DNA of 49,663 nt from JBOHUC01 sp050733935 (lineage in GTDB: Bacteria > Eisenbacteria > RBG-16-71-46 > DASYSL01): positions 1-49,663 of the forward strand of contig JBOHUC010000060.1 of the NCBI GenBank assembly GCA_050733935.1, in the 5' to 3' direction. The notes under the pieces were generated by a model. That model did no database searches. It was given only the letters and a program-made list of their open reading frames with translations, and was not told the origin of the DNA. The translations under genes and the position numbers were made by a program. This document shows, in pieces, positions 10,371 to 18,949 of the stretch; position 1 is the stretch's first letter; each line of letters starts with the position of its first letter.

Positions 10371-10397
10371 TTAGCAATCAGACGTCGCGATTGCCAG
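10371..10397. promoter_or_regulatory. CIRCE-like HrcA operator upstream of groES
   Basis: TTAGCAATC-N9-GATTGCCAG. The known CIRCE element is TTAGCACTC-N9-GAGTGCTAA; the 9-base spacer and most arm positions match, with divergence inside the arms. On the minus strand, CTGGCA (10397-10392) and TAAAGA (10373-10368) could be -35/-10 elements with an 18-base spacer, so the dyad would cover the groES promoter. No hrcA gene lies in the window. Confidence 0.55.
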
Positions 10398-10425
10398 GGT
10401 GTGTTTGGCTCCCGTGGCACACACC
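10398..10425. repeat. Inverted repeat GGTGTGT-N14-ACACACC
   Basis: A perfect 7-base inverted repeat with a 14-base spacer, directly upstream of the CIRCE-like element on the groES side. It could be a second operator or a chance structure; no family match is recognised. Confidence 0.35.
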
Positions 10426-10491
10426 TAAGATGCACTATTCCAACGCTTTTCGCTTGTGAAAAAAATCTCAATAAGCGCCATTTGCGAGGGC

Positions 10492-10513
10492 CAACTTGCC
10501 CCGAGGCAAGTTG
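10492..10513 (-). terminator. Perfect hairpin, probable terminator of the CDF gene
   Basis: CAACTTGCC pairs perfectly with GGCAAGTTG around a 4-base loop (CCGA on plus). It lies about 57 bases past the CDF exporter stop on the minus strand, before the groES promoter. No T-run follows directly in either direction, so it may instead act as a boundary or regulatory structure. Confidence 0.4.
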
Positions 10514-10569
10514 TGTTTGGACAGCCTAATTCGAGCTATCGCATTGATTTGAATGACTTTGGATCGTTT

Positions 10570-11487
10570 TTAGCGTTCCGCCGCTCGCCCGGGCTCCTCG
10601 CAGGGAGCGCAGGCAGCGTCGGGCGAAGCCTCGGGCGCCGGCTCAACCTGAAGAGTGACGTGCTCGACGCCGAACTCCTGGCGCAGCACGCCGCGCACTC
10701 CGGCGAGCACGCGCTGGCTCTCGGCGACCGAAAGTGCCGAGTCCGTGACGATGTGTGCCGAGAGCACCGCGAAGCGCGAGGCCACGCTCCAGACGTGGAG
10801 GTCGTGGACCGCCCGCACGCCCTCCGCGTTCTCCATCGCCTCGCGGACGCGCTCGACGCGCAGGCGGGCCGGCGCGCCCTCCATGAGAACGTGCACCGTG
10901 TCGCCGAGGAGGCGCACGCCTGCGTACGCGACCAGAAGAGAGATGAAGAGACTCGCGAGCGGGTCGGCGATCGTCCATCCGCGGCCGAGCACAAGGAGCC
11001 CCGCGACGAGGGCGCCGACCGAGCCGAGCGTGTCCGAGACCGCATGCAGGAATGCACCCCGCATGTTGAGGTCGTTCCGGCTCCCGCCCAGGAGGACGAA
11101 CGCCGAAACGAGGTTCACTACGAGCCCGATGGCCGCGACGGCCGCGACCGTTCCACCTTCGAGCGACGGCGGCGCAGAAAGGCGGCGGACGGCCTCGAAC
11201 ACGACGAGAGCGGCAATGACGACGAGCACGACCCCGTTCGCGAGCGCGGCCAGGATCTCGCTCCGGTAGTAACCGAAGGTTTTGTCCGTCGAGGCGGGCC
11301 GGGTCGCGAACGATGCCGCCGCGAACGAGAGCGCGAGCGCTCCCACGTCGCCGAGCATGTGTCCGGCGTCGGACAGAAGCGCGAGGCTGTTCGTCCACCA
11401 TCCCGCGATGAACTCGACGAGGCAGGTGAGCGCGTTCAGGGCGAGCACGATCGCGAGCACCCGCTTCGTCTGGCCGTGCGTATGCAT
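10570..11487 (-). CDS. Cation diffusion facilitator (Zn/Co/Cd efflux)
   Basis: 305-residue inner-membrane metal/proton antiporter of the CzcD/ZitB type. It has about six membrane segments, the two metal-binding motifs at the expected places (HMLGD in LLSDAGHMLGD and HAVSD in AFLHAVSDTLGS) and a cytoplasmic C-terminal domain (GVRAVHDLHVWSVASRFAVLSAHI). The ATG at 11487 is chosen from family length, since no clear ribosome site is seen; an upstream in-frame extension is unconserved. The tail carries CAPCEEP, a possible extra metal site. It diverges from the ferredoxin gene. Confidence 0.9.
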   Translation of the reverse strand: MHTHGQTKRVLAIVLALNALTCLVEFIAGWWTNSLALLSDAGHMLGDVGALALSFAAASFATRPASTDKTFGYYRSEILAALANGVVLVVIAALVVFEAVRRLSAPPSLEGGTVAAVAAIGLVVNLVSAFVLLGGSRNDLNMRGAFLHAVSDTLGSVGALVAGLLVLGRGWTIADPLASLFISLLVAYAGVRLLGDTVHVLMEGAPARLRVERVREAMENAEGVRAVHDLHVWSVASRFAVLSAHIVTDSALSVAESQRVLAGVRGVLRQEFGVEHVTLQVEPAPEASPDAACAPCEEPGRAAER

Positions 11488-11514
11488 GCGGGCATTGTGC
11501 GCCGCGCGCAAAGA

Positions 11515-11544
11515 CCTTGCAAGGCGCGCGCGGCCCCGCATAAT
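11515..11544 (+). promoter_or_regulatory. Candidate promoter of the fdx-PAP2-glpD-glpK operon
   Basis: TTGCAA (11517-11522), a 16-base spacer and CATAAT (11539-11544) form a plausible sigma-70-like promoter. It lies between the divergent CDF exporter and ferredoxin. The -35 is embedded in a perfect 10-base palindrome, CCTTGCAAGG (11515-11524), which could be an operator. Confidence 0.45.
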
Positions 11545-11636
11545 ACGCTCACGGCCGGCACGCGCCCCTGCGCCACCGCGCCCTCGCCGACCCGGGTCCC
11601 CGCCCCGCCGGCATTCCCTTCTTTTCGAGGACACAC

Positions 11637-11849
11637 GTGGAGTCCCGTTCGATGGCACTTTCCCGGGTCTGGGTCGAGGACGGTTGCATCCTTTGCAACC
11701 TGTGCGTCGAGATCAGTCCCGAGATCTTCGTGCTCGAGGACGAGCGCTGCTACGTGCGCCCAGAGGCCGACCTCGATTCCCACGAAGAGGAGATCCGGCA
11801 GGCTGCGATCGACTGCCCGGTCGGCGTGATCAAGATCGTGGAGGAGTAG
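11637..11849 (+). CDS. Single-cluster [4Fe-4S] ferredoxin
   Basis: 70-residue electron carrier. One cluster site is visible: CILCNLC supplies three Cys and CPVGVI the fourth, as in small acidic ferredoxins. The GTG at 11637 has GAGG five to six bases upstream; an internal ATG at 11652 would give a 65-residue form. Cytoplasmic. It is the first gene of a run with 12- and 13-base gaps to PAP2 and glpD. Its redox partner is not identified; GlpD is a neighbour but normally feeds quinones. Confidence 0.88.
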   Translation: MESRSMALSRVWVEDGCILCNLCVEISPEIFVLEDERCYVRPEADLDSHEEEIRQAAIDCPVGVIKIVEE

Positions 11850-11861
11850 CCCCTGCGCCCC

Positions 11862-12434
11862 GTGCTGACGGGCCTCCTGCTCGTCGCCCTCGTGGCCGGC
11901 GACCTGTGGGCCCTGCTCACGACCGACGGGCGGGCCTTCGACCGCGCGGCCTACCACGCGATCCACGACACCTATCGAGCACCCTGGCTCGATGCGAGCA
12001 TGCAGTTCGCCACGAAAATCGGTGAGACCAAGAGCGGCCTGTTCGGCCTCGCGTTCTTCGGCTTCTTCGGGACTCCGGCCGCCCAGGGCACGGCGAAGCT
12101 CGCGGCCGTGAGCCTGCTCGGTTCGGGCGGAATCGTGATGGCGACCAAGTGGCTCGTGAATCGCGAGCGTCCCGAACCGGGCGGCCATGAACGGTCGAAC
12201 TCCTCGTTCCCCTCCGCGCACGCGAGCGGGGCCGCCGCCGTCGCGGTGCTCGTATCGCGACGCCACGGGCGGCTCGGCTGGATCGCGTGGGCGCTCGCGA
12301 TCTGGATCGGGCTCTCCCGCATCTACCTCGGGCGGCACTATCCGACCGACGTGCTGACCGGATTCCTGCTCGGCGCGATCGTCTCCTGGCTCGTGATCCG
12401 CGGCGAGAGCTGGTTCGAGCGGCTGCACTTCTGA
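11862..12434 (+). CDS. PAP2-family membrane phosphatase
   Basis: 190-residue lipid-phosphate phosphatase-like protein. The three family motifs are present: KWLVNRERP, PSAHASG (variant of PSGH) and SRIYLGRHYPTDV. The protein is mostly hydrophobic with several membrane spans. Likely substrates are phosphatidate, PG-phosphate or undecaprenyl diphosphate. The GTG at 11862 is called, but a GGAGGAG motif sits better for an in-frame CTG at 11853. Its place before glpD/glpK fits glycerolipid metabolism. Confidence 0.88.
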   Translation: MLTGLLLVALVAGDLWALLTTDGRAFDRAAYHAIHDTYRAPWLDASMQFATKIGETKSGLFGLAFFGFFGTPAAQGTAKLAAVSLLGSGGIVMATKWLVNRERPEPGGHERSNSSFPSAHASGAAAVAVLVSRRHGRLGWIAWALAIWIGLSRIYLGRHYPTDVLTGFLLGAIVSWLVIRGESWFERLHF

Positions 12435-12447
12435 TCGCGCGCCCCCG

Positions 12448-13974
12448 ATGCGAGACCGGGTCGACGTGCTCGTGGTCGGCGGCGGAATTCACGGCGCATG
12501 CGTCGCGCGCGACGCGGCCACGCGCGGTCTCACTGTCGCACTTCTCGAGCAGGCCGACCTCGCCTCGGGGACCTCGAGCCGCTCCTCGAAGCTGATCCAC
12601 GGCGGTCTTCGCTACCTCGAAACCGGACAGTTCGGGCTCGTGCGCGAGGCGCTCGCCGAGCGCTCGATCCTGCTTGCGACCGCTCCTCATCTCGTTCGTC
12701 CGCAGCCGTTCCTCCTCCCCTTCGACGGCCGCGGCGGGCGTCCCGAATGGCTCGTGCGCTTCGGGCTCACGCTCTACGACCAGCTGGCCCGCCGCTCCGG
12801 GCGCTCGGGGCGTTCCGGGCTTCCGCGACATCGATGGCTCGGGCCCGCCGAAGCGCTCGCGCTCGAGCCCGGGCTGCCGCCCGAAGGACTTCGGGGTGCT
12901 GCGCTGTTTCACGATGCGCAGATGGACGATGCGCGCCTCGTCGTCGCAAACGCGGTAGCCGCAGGGCGCGCCGGCGCGGACATCCGGACGCGCACCCGCG
13001 TCACGGGGCTCGAGTCCTTGCATCCCGAGGGCAGCGGCTGGCGCGCGCTCACGGATCACGGCGAGGCGATCGAGGCGCGCGTCGTGGTGAACGCCGCCGG
13101 GCCGTGGGCGGACGCCATGCGCCGTCTCGCCTCGCCGGGGTGCGCCCCGGCGCTCCGCCCGACGCGCGGCACGCACGTCGTGGTTCCGCGCCTCACGCAC
13201 ACGCACGCGCTCCTTCTTCTCGCCCGGCGCGACCGCCGCGTGTTCTTCGTCGTGCCGTGGGGATCTCGATCGCTCGTCGGAACGACCGACGTCGATCACG
13301 CGGGGCCTCCCGAGGGCGTGTCGCCCGCGACCGAAGACGTGCGTTACCTGTGGGACGAGATCGCCGCACGCTGGCCGGAGCGCTCGTCGTCGCTCCCGTC
13401 TGAAACGGGACGCGTGTTCGCGGGGCTTCGTTCGCTCGTACGCACGGACTCGCGCGTTCCATGGCGAAACACGCGTGAAGCTCGAATGCTCGAGGAGCGC
13501 GGCGTCTTGACACTGGTCGGCGGGAAGTTCACGACCGCGCGCCGGCTGGCCGAGCGTACGGTGGATCGCGTGATCCAGCTGGCGGCGAGCGGGGCTACGA
13601 CGGGCACCGGTGCCGCGCGGACCGTCGGTCCCTGCCGCACTGCGACCGATCCCCTGCCCGGTGGCGAAGAACGTGAGCGCGCGATCCGCGAGCGCGCACA
13701 GGCGAAACCGGGCATAGTCTCCGGGCTCCGGCAGGCTGAAGTCGCTTACGCCGTCGACTGCGAGTTCGCCCGCTCGATCGCGGACGTGCTGTGGCGACGC
13801 ACGGGGCTGTGGCTCGATCGACACGCGGCGCTCTCCGTCGCCGAAACCGTGGCGGACTGGATGGCGCCGGTCCTCGGCTGGTCGCCCGCGGAGCGCGCGA
13901 CACAGCTCGAGGAGTTCCGTGCGGAATGTGCGGCGGAGGAGCGATGGATCGCCGAGGCCGCTTTCGCGCCCTAA
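12448..13974 (+). CDS. glpD: Aerobic glycerol-3-phosphate dehydrogenase
   Basis: 508-residue FAD-dependent enzyme that oxidises glycerol-3-phosphate to dihydroxyacetone phosphate at the membrane, passing electrons to quinone. The N-terminal FAD motif is VDVLVVGGGIHGACVARDAA, followed by the family block SSRSSKLIHGGLRYLE. Further landmarks are VVNAAGPWAD, GTTDVDH and a C-terminal domain with VAETVADWMAP. Length matches GlpD. It lies 46 bases before glpK. Confidence 0.95.
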   Translation: MRDRVDVLVVGGGIHGACVARDAATRGLTVALLEQADLASGTSSRSSKLIHGGLRYLETGQFGLVREALAERSILLATAPHLVRPQPFLLPFDGRGGRPEWLVRFGLTLYDQLARRSGRSGRSGLPRHRWLGPAEALALEPGLPPEGLRGAALFHDAQMDDARLVVANAVAAGRAGADIRTRTRVTGLESLHPEGSGWRALTDHGEAIEARVVVNAAGPWADAMRRLASPGCAPALRPTRGTHVVVPRLTHTHALLLLARRDRRVFFVVPWGSRSLVGTTDVDHAGPPEGVSPATEDVRYLWDEIAARWPERSSSLPSETGRVFAGLRSLVRTDSRVPWRNTREARMLEERGVLTLVGGKFTTARRLAERTVDRVIQLAASGATTGTGAARTVGPCRTATDPLPGGEERERAIRERAQAKPGIVSGLRQAEVAYAVDCEFARSIADVLWRRTGLWLDRHAALSVAETVADWMAPVLGWSPAERATQLEEFRAECAAEERWIAEAAFAP

Positions 13975-14020
13975 GCGCAAGGATGGAACCGCCGCACCAG
14001 CCTCACCAAAGGAGGGCGCG

Positions 14021-15559
14021 ATGGCCGGACCCCTGATCTTGGCGATCGACGAAGGAACGACGGGCGCGCGAGCGCTCCTGCTCGATCGCGAGGGGCACAT
14101 TCACGGGCAGGGCTACGAGGAGATCCCACAGCACTACCCGAGCCCCGGCCACGTCGAACACGACGCCGAGGAGATCTGGGAGGCAACCCGGTCGGCGATC
14201 GGGAAAGCCCTCGCTTCGGCCGATCTGCGCGGACCCGGGGACGTCGCCCTCAAGGTCGCCGCCATCGGGCTCACGAACCAGCGCGAGACGACGCTTCTGT
14301 GGGAGCGAAAGACCGGCCGTCCCCTGGGACGCGCGATCGTGTGGCAGGACCGGCGCACGGCGGCGATGTGCGATGCCCTGAAGCGCGCGGGCCACGAAGG
14401 ACGCGTGCGCCGCCTCACGGGGCTCGTGCTCGATCCATACTTCTCGGGCACCAAGCTCACCTGGCTCCTTCGAAACGTGCGCGGCACCGCGCGTCGCGCA
14501 GCGCGCGGCGAGCTCGCGTTCGGGACCATGGACACGTGGCTCCTGTGGCGCCTCACCGGCGGGCGGGTGCACGCGACCGATCCGACGAACGCGTCGCGCA
14601 CGCTTCTCTACCGGAGCGATCGCCTCGCGCGCGCATCGTTCGACGACGCGCTGCTCGATCTCTTCGAGGTTCCCCGTGCGCTCCTGCCCGAGGTGCGCCC
14701 GTCGGCCGGCGAATTTGGAACGACGCGCGGCGTCCCTGGACTCCCCGATGGATTGCCGATCCTGGGCGTCGCCGGCGACCAGCAGGCGGCCCTGTTCGGC
14801 CAGGGCTGCGTGACCTCAGGCGCGATCAAGAACACCTACGGCACGGGTTGCTTCCTCATGGAGTTCACGGGTACCAAGCGCGTCCTCTCGCAGCACGGCC
14901 TGCTCACGACCGTCGCGTGCGGCGAACGCGGCGAGCCCGCGTACGCGCTCGAGGGTGCGGTCTTCATCGCCGGAGCCGCGATTCAGTGGCTGCGCGATGC
15001 GCTCGGCATGATCGGCTCGGCGGCCGAGACCGAAGCGCTCGCTCTCTCCGTGCCCGATACGGCGGGAACCACGTTCGTCCCCGCGTTTGCGGGTCTCGGA
15101 GCCCCGCACTGGAACGCGCACGCGCGCGGCGCGTGGATCGGACTTACGCGCGGGGCGGGGCGCGCACACCTCGTGCGGGCCGTGCTCGAAGCGATCGCGT
15201 GGCAGACCCGCGACGTGGTCGAGTCCATGGCGAAGGACAGCCATCGAAGGCCGCGCGCCCTGCGCGTCGACGGCGGTGCGGCGGCCAACGCATTCCTCAT
15301 GCAGTTCCAGGCCGACGCGCTCGGGATTCCGGTCGTGCGCCCGCGGATGCTCGAGACGACGGCGCTCGGTGCGGGGCTTCTCGCTATGACGGCCCTCGGG
15401 TGGACGGGCATCGGGCGCGCGGCACGGGCGGCCGAGGCGACGTTCAAACCGCGTGTGTCGCGCGCCGCCCGCGAGAGTGGGTACGCCGCCTGGACGCGCG
15501 CGGTCAACGCCGTGCTCGCCGGCACGCGGGCTCTGCGCGCCCCGGCCCGTCGGGCGTGA
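14021..15559 (+). CDS. glpK: Glycerol kinase
   Basis: 512-residue FGGY-family kinase that phosphorylates glycerol with ATP. Landmarks: LILAIDEGTTGARALLLD, the substrate region GLTNQRETT and IVWQDRRT, GTMDTWLLWRLTGG, and the C-terminal signature block LRVDGGAAANAFLMQFQAD. The ATG at 14021 follows AAAGGAGG. The frame open upstream to 13919 runs into glpD and is not coding. Its stop overlaps the GTG of the following surface-protein gene by 4 bases. Confidence 0.97.
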   Translation: MAGPLILAIDEGTTGARALLLDREGHIHGQGYEEIPQHYPSPGHVEHDAEEIWEATRSAIGKALASADLRGPGDVALKVAAIGLTNQRETTLLWERKTGRPLGRAIVWQDRRTAAMCDALKRAGHEGRVRRLTGLVLDPYFSGTKLTWLLRNVRGTARRAARGELAFGTMDTWLLWRLTGGRVHATDPTNASRTLLYRSDRLARASFDDALLDLFEVPRALLPEVRPSAGEFGTTRGVPGLPDGLPILGVAGDQQAALFGQGCVTSGAIKNTYGTGCFLMEFTGTKRVLSQHGLLTTVACGERGEPAYALEGAVFIAGAAIQWLRDALGMIGSAAETEALALSVPDTAGTTFVPAFAGLGAPHWNAHARGAWIGLTRGAGRAHLVRAVLEAIAWQTRDVVESMAKDSHRRPRALRVDGGAAANAFLMQFQADALGIPVVRPRMLETTALGAGLLAMTALGWTGIGRAARAAEATFKPRVSRAARESGYAAWTRAVNAVLAGTRALRAPARRA

Positions 15560-16728
15560 GAGCGTTCGCGCGGGGCGTCGCGCGCGCTTTCGGGGCACTC
15601 GCTCTCGGGGCGCTCGCCGTCGCGATCGTGCCGGCCCCGGCGCGGGCCGGCGTCGTTCACCTCTCGCTGTTCCATCCGCTCAGCACGAACTCCGACCCGA
15701 ACGCCTCCGCCGTCCTCGCGCTTTCGCTCGTCCAGAGCCGCATCGGCGCGCTCAACGGGATCGGCGCGCATCCGGTCGTCTCGCAGGTCTCTGACCACGC
15801 CTACGGAGCCCAGTTCGCCGGCGTGTACTCGCGCGTTTCCGGACCGGTCAAGGGCCTCACGGTCTCGTTCTTCGGATTGAACTCGGTCGGCGGCTCGGTG
15901 GATGGAGCCCAGCTCTCCGGAATCGTGAACCTCGTCGAGTCGGACATGGGCGGAGTCCAGTTCGCCGGCACCGTGAATTCGGTGCGCGGCAATCTGAACG
16001 GAATTCAGCTCGCGACGTTCGTGAACCTGAGCGGCGGGCGGTCGGGCTTCCTGCAAGTCTCGACGGCAGGGAACATCTCCGAAGGCCCGTTCCACGGCGC
16101 GCAACTCTCGACGTTCGTCAATGTCGGCCAGCAGAAGGTCGCGGGCGTCCAGTGGGGCGCGGGGAACATCGCCGGCTCGCTCCACGGTGTCCAGTTCGGG
16201 CTCCTCAATTTCACGACCGACAACCAGGGCGTCCAGTTGGGTGCGGTGAACATCTCGAAGCCGAACGGCGGCGTGCCGATCGGGCTCGTGAATCTCTCGA
16301 CCGAGACGCGGGCGGTCGAGTTCGCCGCGTTCGCGAGCACACTCTCGGCGGTCAACGTCGGAGTGCGCACGATCGTCAACGGCTTCCAGTCCACCCTCAC
16401 GGCCGGAGGCCTCGATCTCGAAGGGGATGTCCGCGAGAGCGCGTTCCTGACCTGGAACTACGGCTACCGTGTGCCGCTCGGCGAGCGCTTCGCGCTCGGC
16501 ATGGATCTCGGCTTCGCGCACATCATTCCGGAGAGGACCGAGGATCCGGACGACCACGATGACCTCCACTTCGCGGTCCTCGCGCGCGCGCTCGGCGAAG
16601 TGCGGATCGGCTCGCGCGTCGGGCTCCTGGCCGGGCCGGGCGTTGCGCGGATCTACGACGCGTACTCGCGGTCCGCCGGCCGCGAGACGACGCTCCTCCT
16701 CACCGGTGGCCTCGTGGTGCGGCCGTGA
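15556..16728 (+). CDS. Secreted surface-repeat protein (LA_2272-like), copy 1
   Basis: 390-residue exported protein with a signal peptide (to about PARAG). Residues 84-248 are a tandem array of GxQ-start units: seven units of 16-17 residues, then three of 14, then GVPIGLVNL. A typical unit is GVQFAGTVNSVRGNLN. The pattern resembles the Leptospira LA_2272-type surface repeat family and suggests a regular beta structure. The C-terminal ~140 residues look like barrel strands (SAFLTWNYGYRVPLG). GTG start overlaps the glpK stop; the next gene overlaps by 4 bases. Function unknown; a close paralogue is at 19045. Confidence 0.72.
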   Translation: MRAFARGVARAFGALALGALAVAIVPAPARAGVVHLSLFHPLSTNSDPNASAVLALSLVQSRIGALNGIGAHPVVSQVSDHAYGAQFAGVYSRVSGPVKGLTVSFFGLNSVGGSVDGAQLSGIVNLVESDMGGVQFAGTVNSVRGNLNGIQLATFVNLSGGRSGFLQVSTAGNISEGPFHGAQLSTFVNVGQQKVAGVQWGAGNIAGSLHGVQFGLLNFTTDNQGVQLGAVNISKPNGGVPIGLVNLSTETRAVEFAAFASTLSAVNVGVRTIVNGFQSTLTAGGLDLEGDVRESAFLTWNYGYRVPLGERFALGMDLGFAHIIPERTEDPDDHDDLHFAVLARALGEVRIGSRVGLLAGPGVARIYDAYSRSAGRETTLLLTGGLVVRP

Positions 16729-18230
16729 GGCGCGCGCGGACGCCACACGCCACGTTTGTCGCGGTTGTCACGGCCGCCGCGGTTGCCGCGCTCGCGCTCG
16801 GGGGGGCCTCCGGTCTGCTCCTGCCGATCACGGCGACCGCCCAGGTCGCACCGCCCGACATCCCGCCGTTCGCTCCGACGGCTCCGACCGACGCCGCGGC
16901 CGATTCCATCGCCGATGCCGTCGCCGATGCCGCAGCCGACTCCGTCGACGCCGAGCCCCGCGTCACGCATCCCGTGCGCGCGTTCGCGGAAGTCACGGGA
17001 GTGAACCTGCTTGTCTGGTCGTACAACCGCTATCTGCGCGAAGGCGGCGGCGAGGGCTTCAAGATCGGCTGGAGCGCATGGAACGAGAACTTCGAAAACG
17101 GCTTCGACTGGGATCCCAACAACTTCAGCACGAACCAGTGGGCCCATCCGTTCCACGGGAGCCTCTATTACAACGCGGCGCGCTCGAACGGATACAACTA
17201 CTGGGAATCGATGGGATTCGCGTTCGCGGGCAGCTTTCAGTGGGAGTTCCTGGGCGAAGCGCGCCACCCCTCGATCAACGACTGGGTGAACACGAGCGTG
17301 GGCGGCGCCTCGCTCGGCGAGATGACGCACCGCCTGGCGGCCGAAGTTCGCGACAACTCCGCGACCGGGGCAGGCCGCGTGGGACGCGAGATCGCGGGCC
17401 TTGCGATCGATCCCATGGGCGGCGTGACCCGGATGCTGAGCGGGGAGTGGGGACGGGTCGAGCCGCGGGCGGCCGCGAAGCCCACGTCCTCCGCCTTGCA
17501 CATGCGATTTCGCTTCGGCGCGCGCACCGTCTACGACCAGGAGTTCAACGGCGCCGACACGACGGGCGCCTTCCTTCAGGCGCAGTTCGCCTACGGCAGC
17601 CCGTTCCAGAAACGCTTCCGCCGCCCCTACGATCACTTCACGGCCACGGTGCAGGTGAACTTCAACGACCGTCAGACCCTCGGCCAGGTCACGGTCGCCG
17701 GCATGCTCGCCCGCAAGCGTCTACCCGGGGGCGCAAAGGCCGAGCACGTGCTCGCGGCGTACCAGCATTACGACTATTTGAACAATCGGGCGTTCGAGCT
17801 CGGCGGACAGTCGTTCAGCGCCGGCGTCCTCTCGCGCTTCGGGACGCCGAGCCCCAAGTACCGGTTCGAGACCGCGCTCCAGCTCACGGGCGTGTTGCTT
17901 GGCGCGACCAAGTCCGATTACGCGAACCAGACGTCGCGCTCGTACGACTACGGGCCCGGATACGGCGTGCGCTTTGCGGGGGCTTTCTCACGTGACACGT
18001 GGGACATCCTCCGCATCGGCTATTACGACTTCTTCCTCTTCACCGTGAACGGGAATCGCGGCAAGCACCGCCTCCGGCTCACGTTCCTCGGCGCGAGCGT
18101 ACCCCTCTCGCGAGCCACGGCGCTGGGCGCGGAATACCAGCTCTACGTCGCGGAGCGCCAGTACGCGGACTTCCTGCAGGTGGACGATCGCAGCCCGCAG
18201 CTTCAGCTCTACGCGCGCGCTCAGTTCTAG
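16725..18230 (+). CDS. DUF3943 outer-membrane-type protein, copy 1
   Basis: 501-residue exported protein with an N-terminal signal and an Ala/Asp-rich linker (about residues 50-75). The DUF3943 core is clear: NRYLREGGGEGFKIGW, FENGFDWDPNNFSTNQ, HPFHGSLYYNAARSNGYNYW, SINDWVNTSVGG. The C-terminal half has alternating aromatic strands ending in YARAQF, typical of outer-membrane barrels. The GTG start overlaps the preceding stop. Molecular role unknown; the tight coupling suggests it works with the surface-repeat protein. Confidence 0.82.
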   Translation: MRRARTPHATFVAVVTAAAVAALALGGASGLLLPITATAQVAPPDIPPFAPTAPTDAAADSIADAVADAAADSVDAEPRVTHPVRAFAEVTGVNLLVWSYNRYLREGGGEGFKIGWSAWNENFENGFDWDPNNFSTNQWAHPFHGSLYYNAARSNGYNYWESMGFAFAGSFQWEFLGEARHPSINDWVNTSVGGASLGEMTHRLAAEVRDNSATGAGRVGREIAGLAIDPMGGVTRMLSGEWGRVEPRAAAKPTSSALHMRFRFGARTVYDQEFNGADTTGAFLQAQFAYGSPFQKRFRRPYDHFTATVQVNFNDRQTLGQVTVAGMLARKRLPGGAKAEHVLAAYQHYDYLNNRAFELGGQSFSAGVLSRFGTPSPKYRFETALQLTGVLLGATKSDYANQTSRSYDYGPGYGVRFAGAFSRDTWDILRIGYYDFFLFTVNGNRGKHRLRLTFLGASVPLSRATALGAEYQLYVAERQYADFLQVDDRSPQLQLYARAQF

Positions 18231-18256
18231 ATTGTTTCGAGGGATGGGCGAAGGGG

Positions 18257-18949
18257 CTAGAACGTCCAGTTCACCGTGACCGAGAGCGGCACGAACCAGC
18301 CGTGATCGAACAGCGCGTCGCCGTAGTCGGCATAGGTTGCGGTCAGGAGCATCCCGGCCGCGACGTCGTTCGACACGTGGAACTCGTAGCCGACGCCGCC
18401 CGTGTAGGCGATGCCCGTCTGGTCGGTCGCGACCAGGTTGATGTCCTCGCCGTGCTCGTCGGCATCCGCGGTCGAATAGCGTCCGGATGCGATCCCGACT
18501 CCGCCACGCAGGTAGAAGCCCGACCAGGCATTCTCGAGGTTCCCCGGCACGAACGTCGCCGTGGCCGTCCACGCTTGCATCGAGCGCCGGATCCGCTCGC
18601 CGCCGCTTCCGCGCTCGGTCAGCCAGTCCTGCCACGCGACGCCCACTCGCACTCGTTGAGAGAGAGCGCGCTGGATGGTGATCCCGGGAGTCGCGCCGTC
18701 CTTCGCGTAGAACTCCTCGCCGGGCGCCGGCGGCGTGATCTCACCGTGCCCGAGTCCGAGACCGAGTCCGAGCGTCCAGCCCTTGCGCGCAACCGTCTCC
18801 AGCGCACACGCCGGCGCGGGCGCAACCGCGTCGAGCGCGAGCGCACATGCGAACGCGCATGCGAGCGACCACGAGAACGCGCGCGCGGTCGCGAGCACGC
18901 GCCGTCCCGCGACCGGGAGGGACGCGGAGAATTCCGGGCGATGGTTCAC
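18257..18949 (-). CDS. Probable outer-membrane beta-barrel protein
   Basis: 230-residue exported protein: signal region up to about APACA, then an eight-strand-like pattern (GWTLGLGLGLGHGE, GFYLRGGVGIASGRYS, TGIAYTGGVGYEFHVS) ending in VTVNWTF with a terminal Phe, as in barrel proteins assembled by BAM. I do not recognise a named family. It lies on the opposite strand between the two duplicated surface modules, converging with copy 1 and diverging from copy 2. Confidence 0.68.
   Translation of the reverse strand: MNHRPEFSASLPVAGRRVLATARAFSWSLACAFACALALDAVAPAPACALETVARKGWTLGLGLGLGHGEITPPAPGEEFYAKDGATPGITIQRALSQRVRVGVAWQDWLTERGSGGERIRRSMQAWTATATFVPGNLENAWSGFYLRGGVGIASGRYSTADADEHGEDINLVATDQTGIAYTGGVGYEFHVSNDVAAGMLLTATYADYGDALFDHGWFVPLSVTVNWTF

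Larger units (their letters stand above)
10244..10569. other. groES upstream region (no gene)
   Basis: 326 bases without a credible gene, and visibly more A/T-rich than the surroundings between about 10430 and 10569. It contains the groES leader, a CIRCE-like dyad, a GGTGTGT/ACACACC inverted repeat and a 9-bp perfect hairpin. It therefore holds the groES promoter and probably the terminator of the CDF gene. Confidence 0.7.
15556..18230 (+). repeat. Duplicated two-gene module, copy A
   Basis: Surface-repeat gene plus DUF3943 gene. The same pair, in the same order and with the same 4-base overlap between the genes, recurs at 19045-21659 with long conserved amino-acid blocks. This indicates duplication of the whole module. 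Confidence 0.85.
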
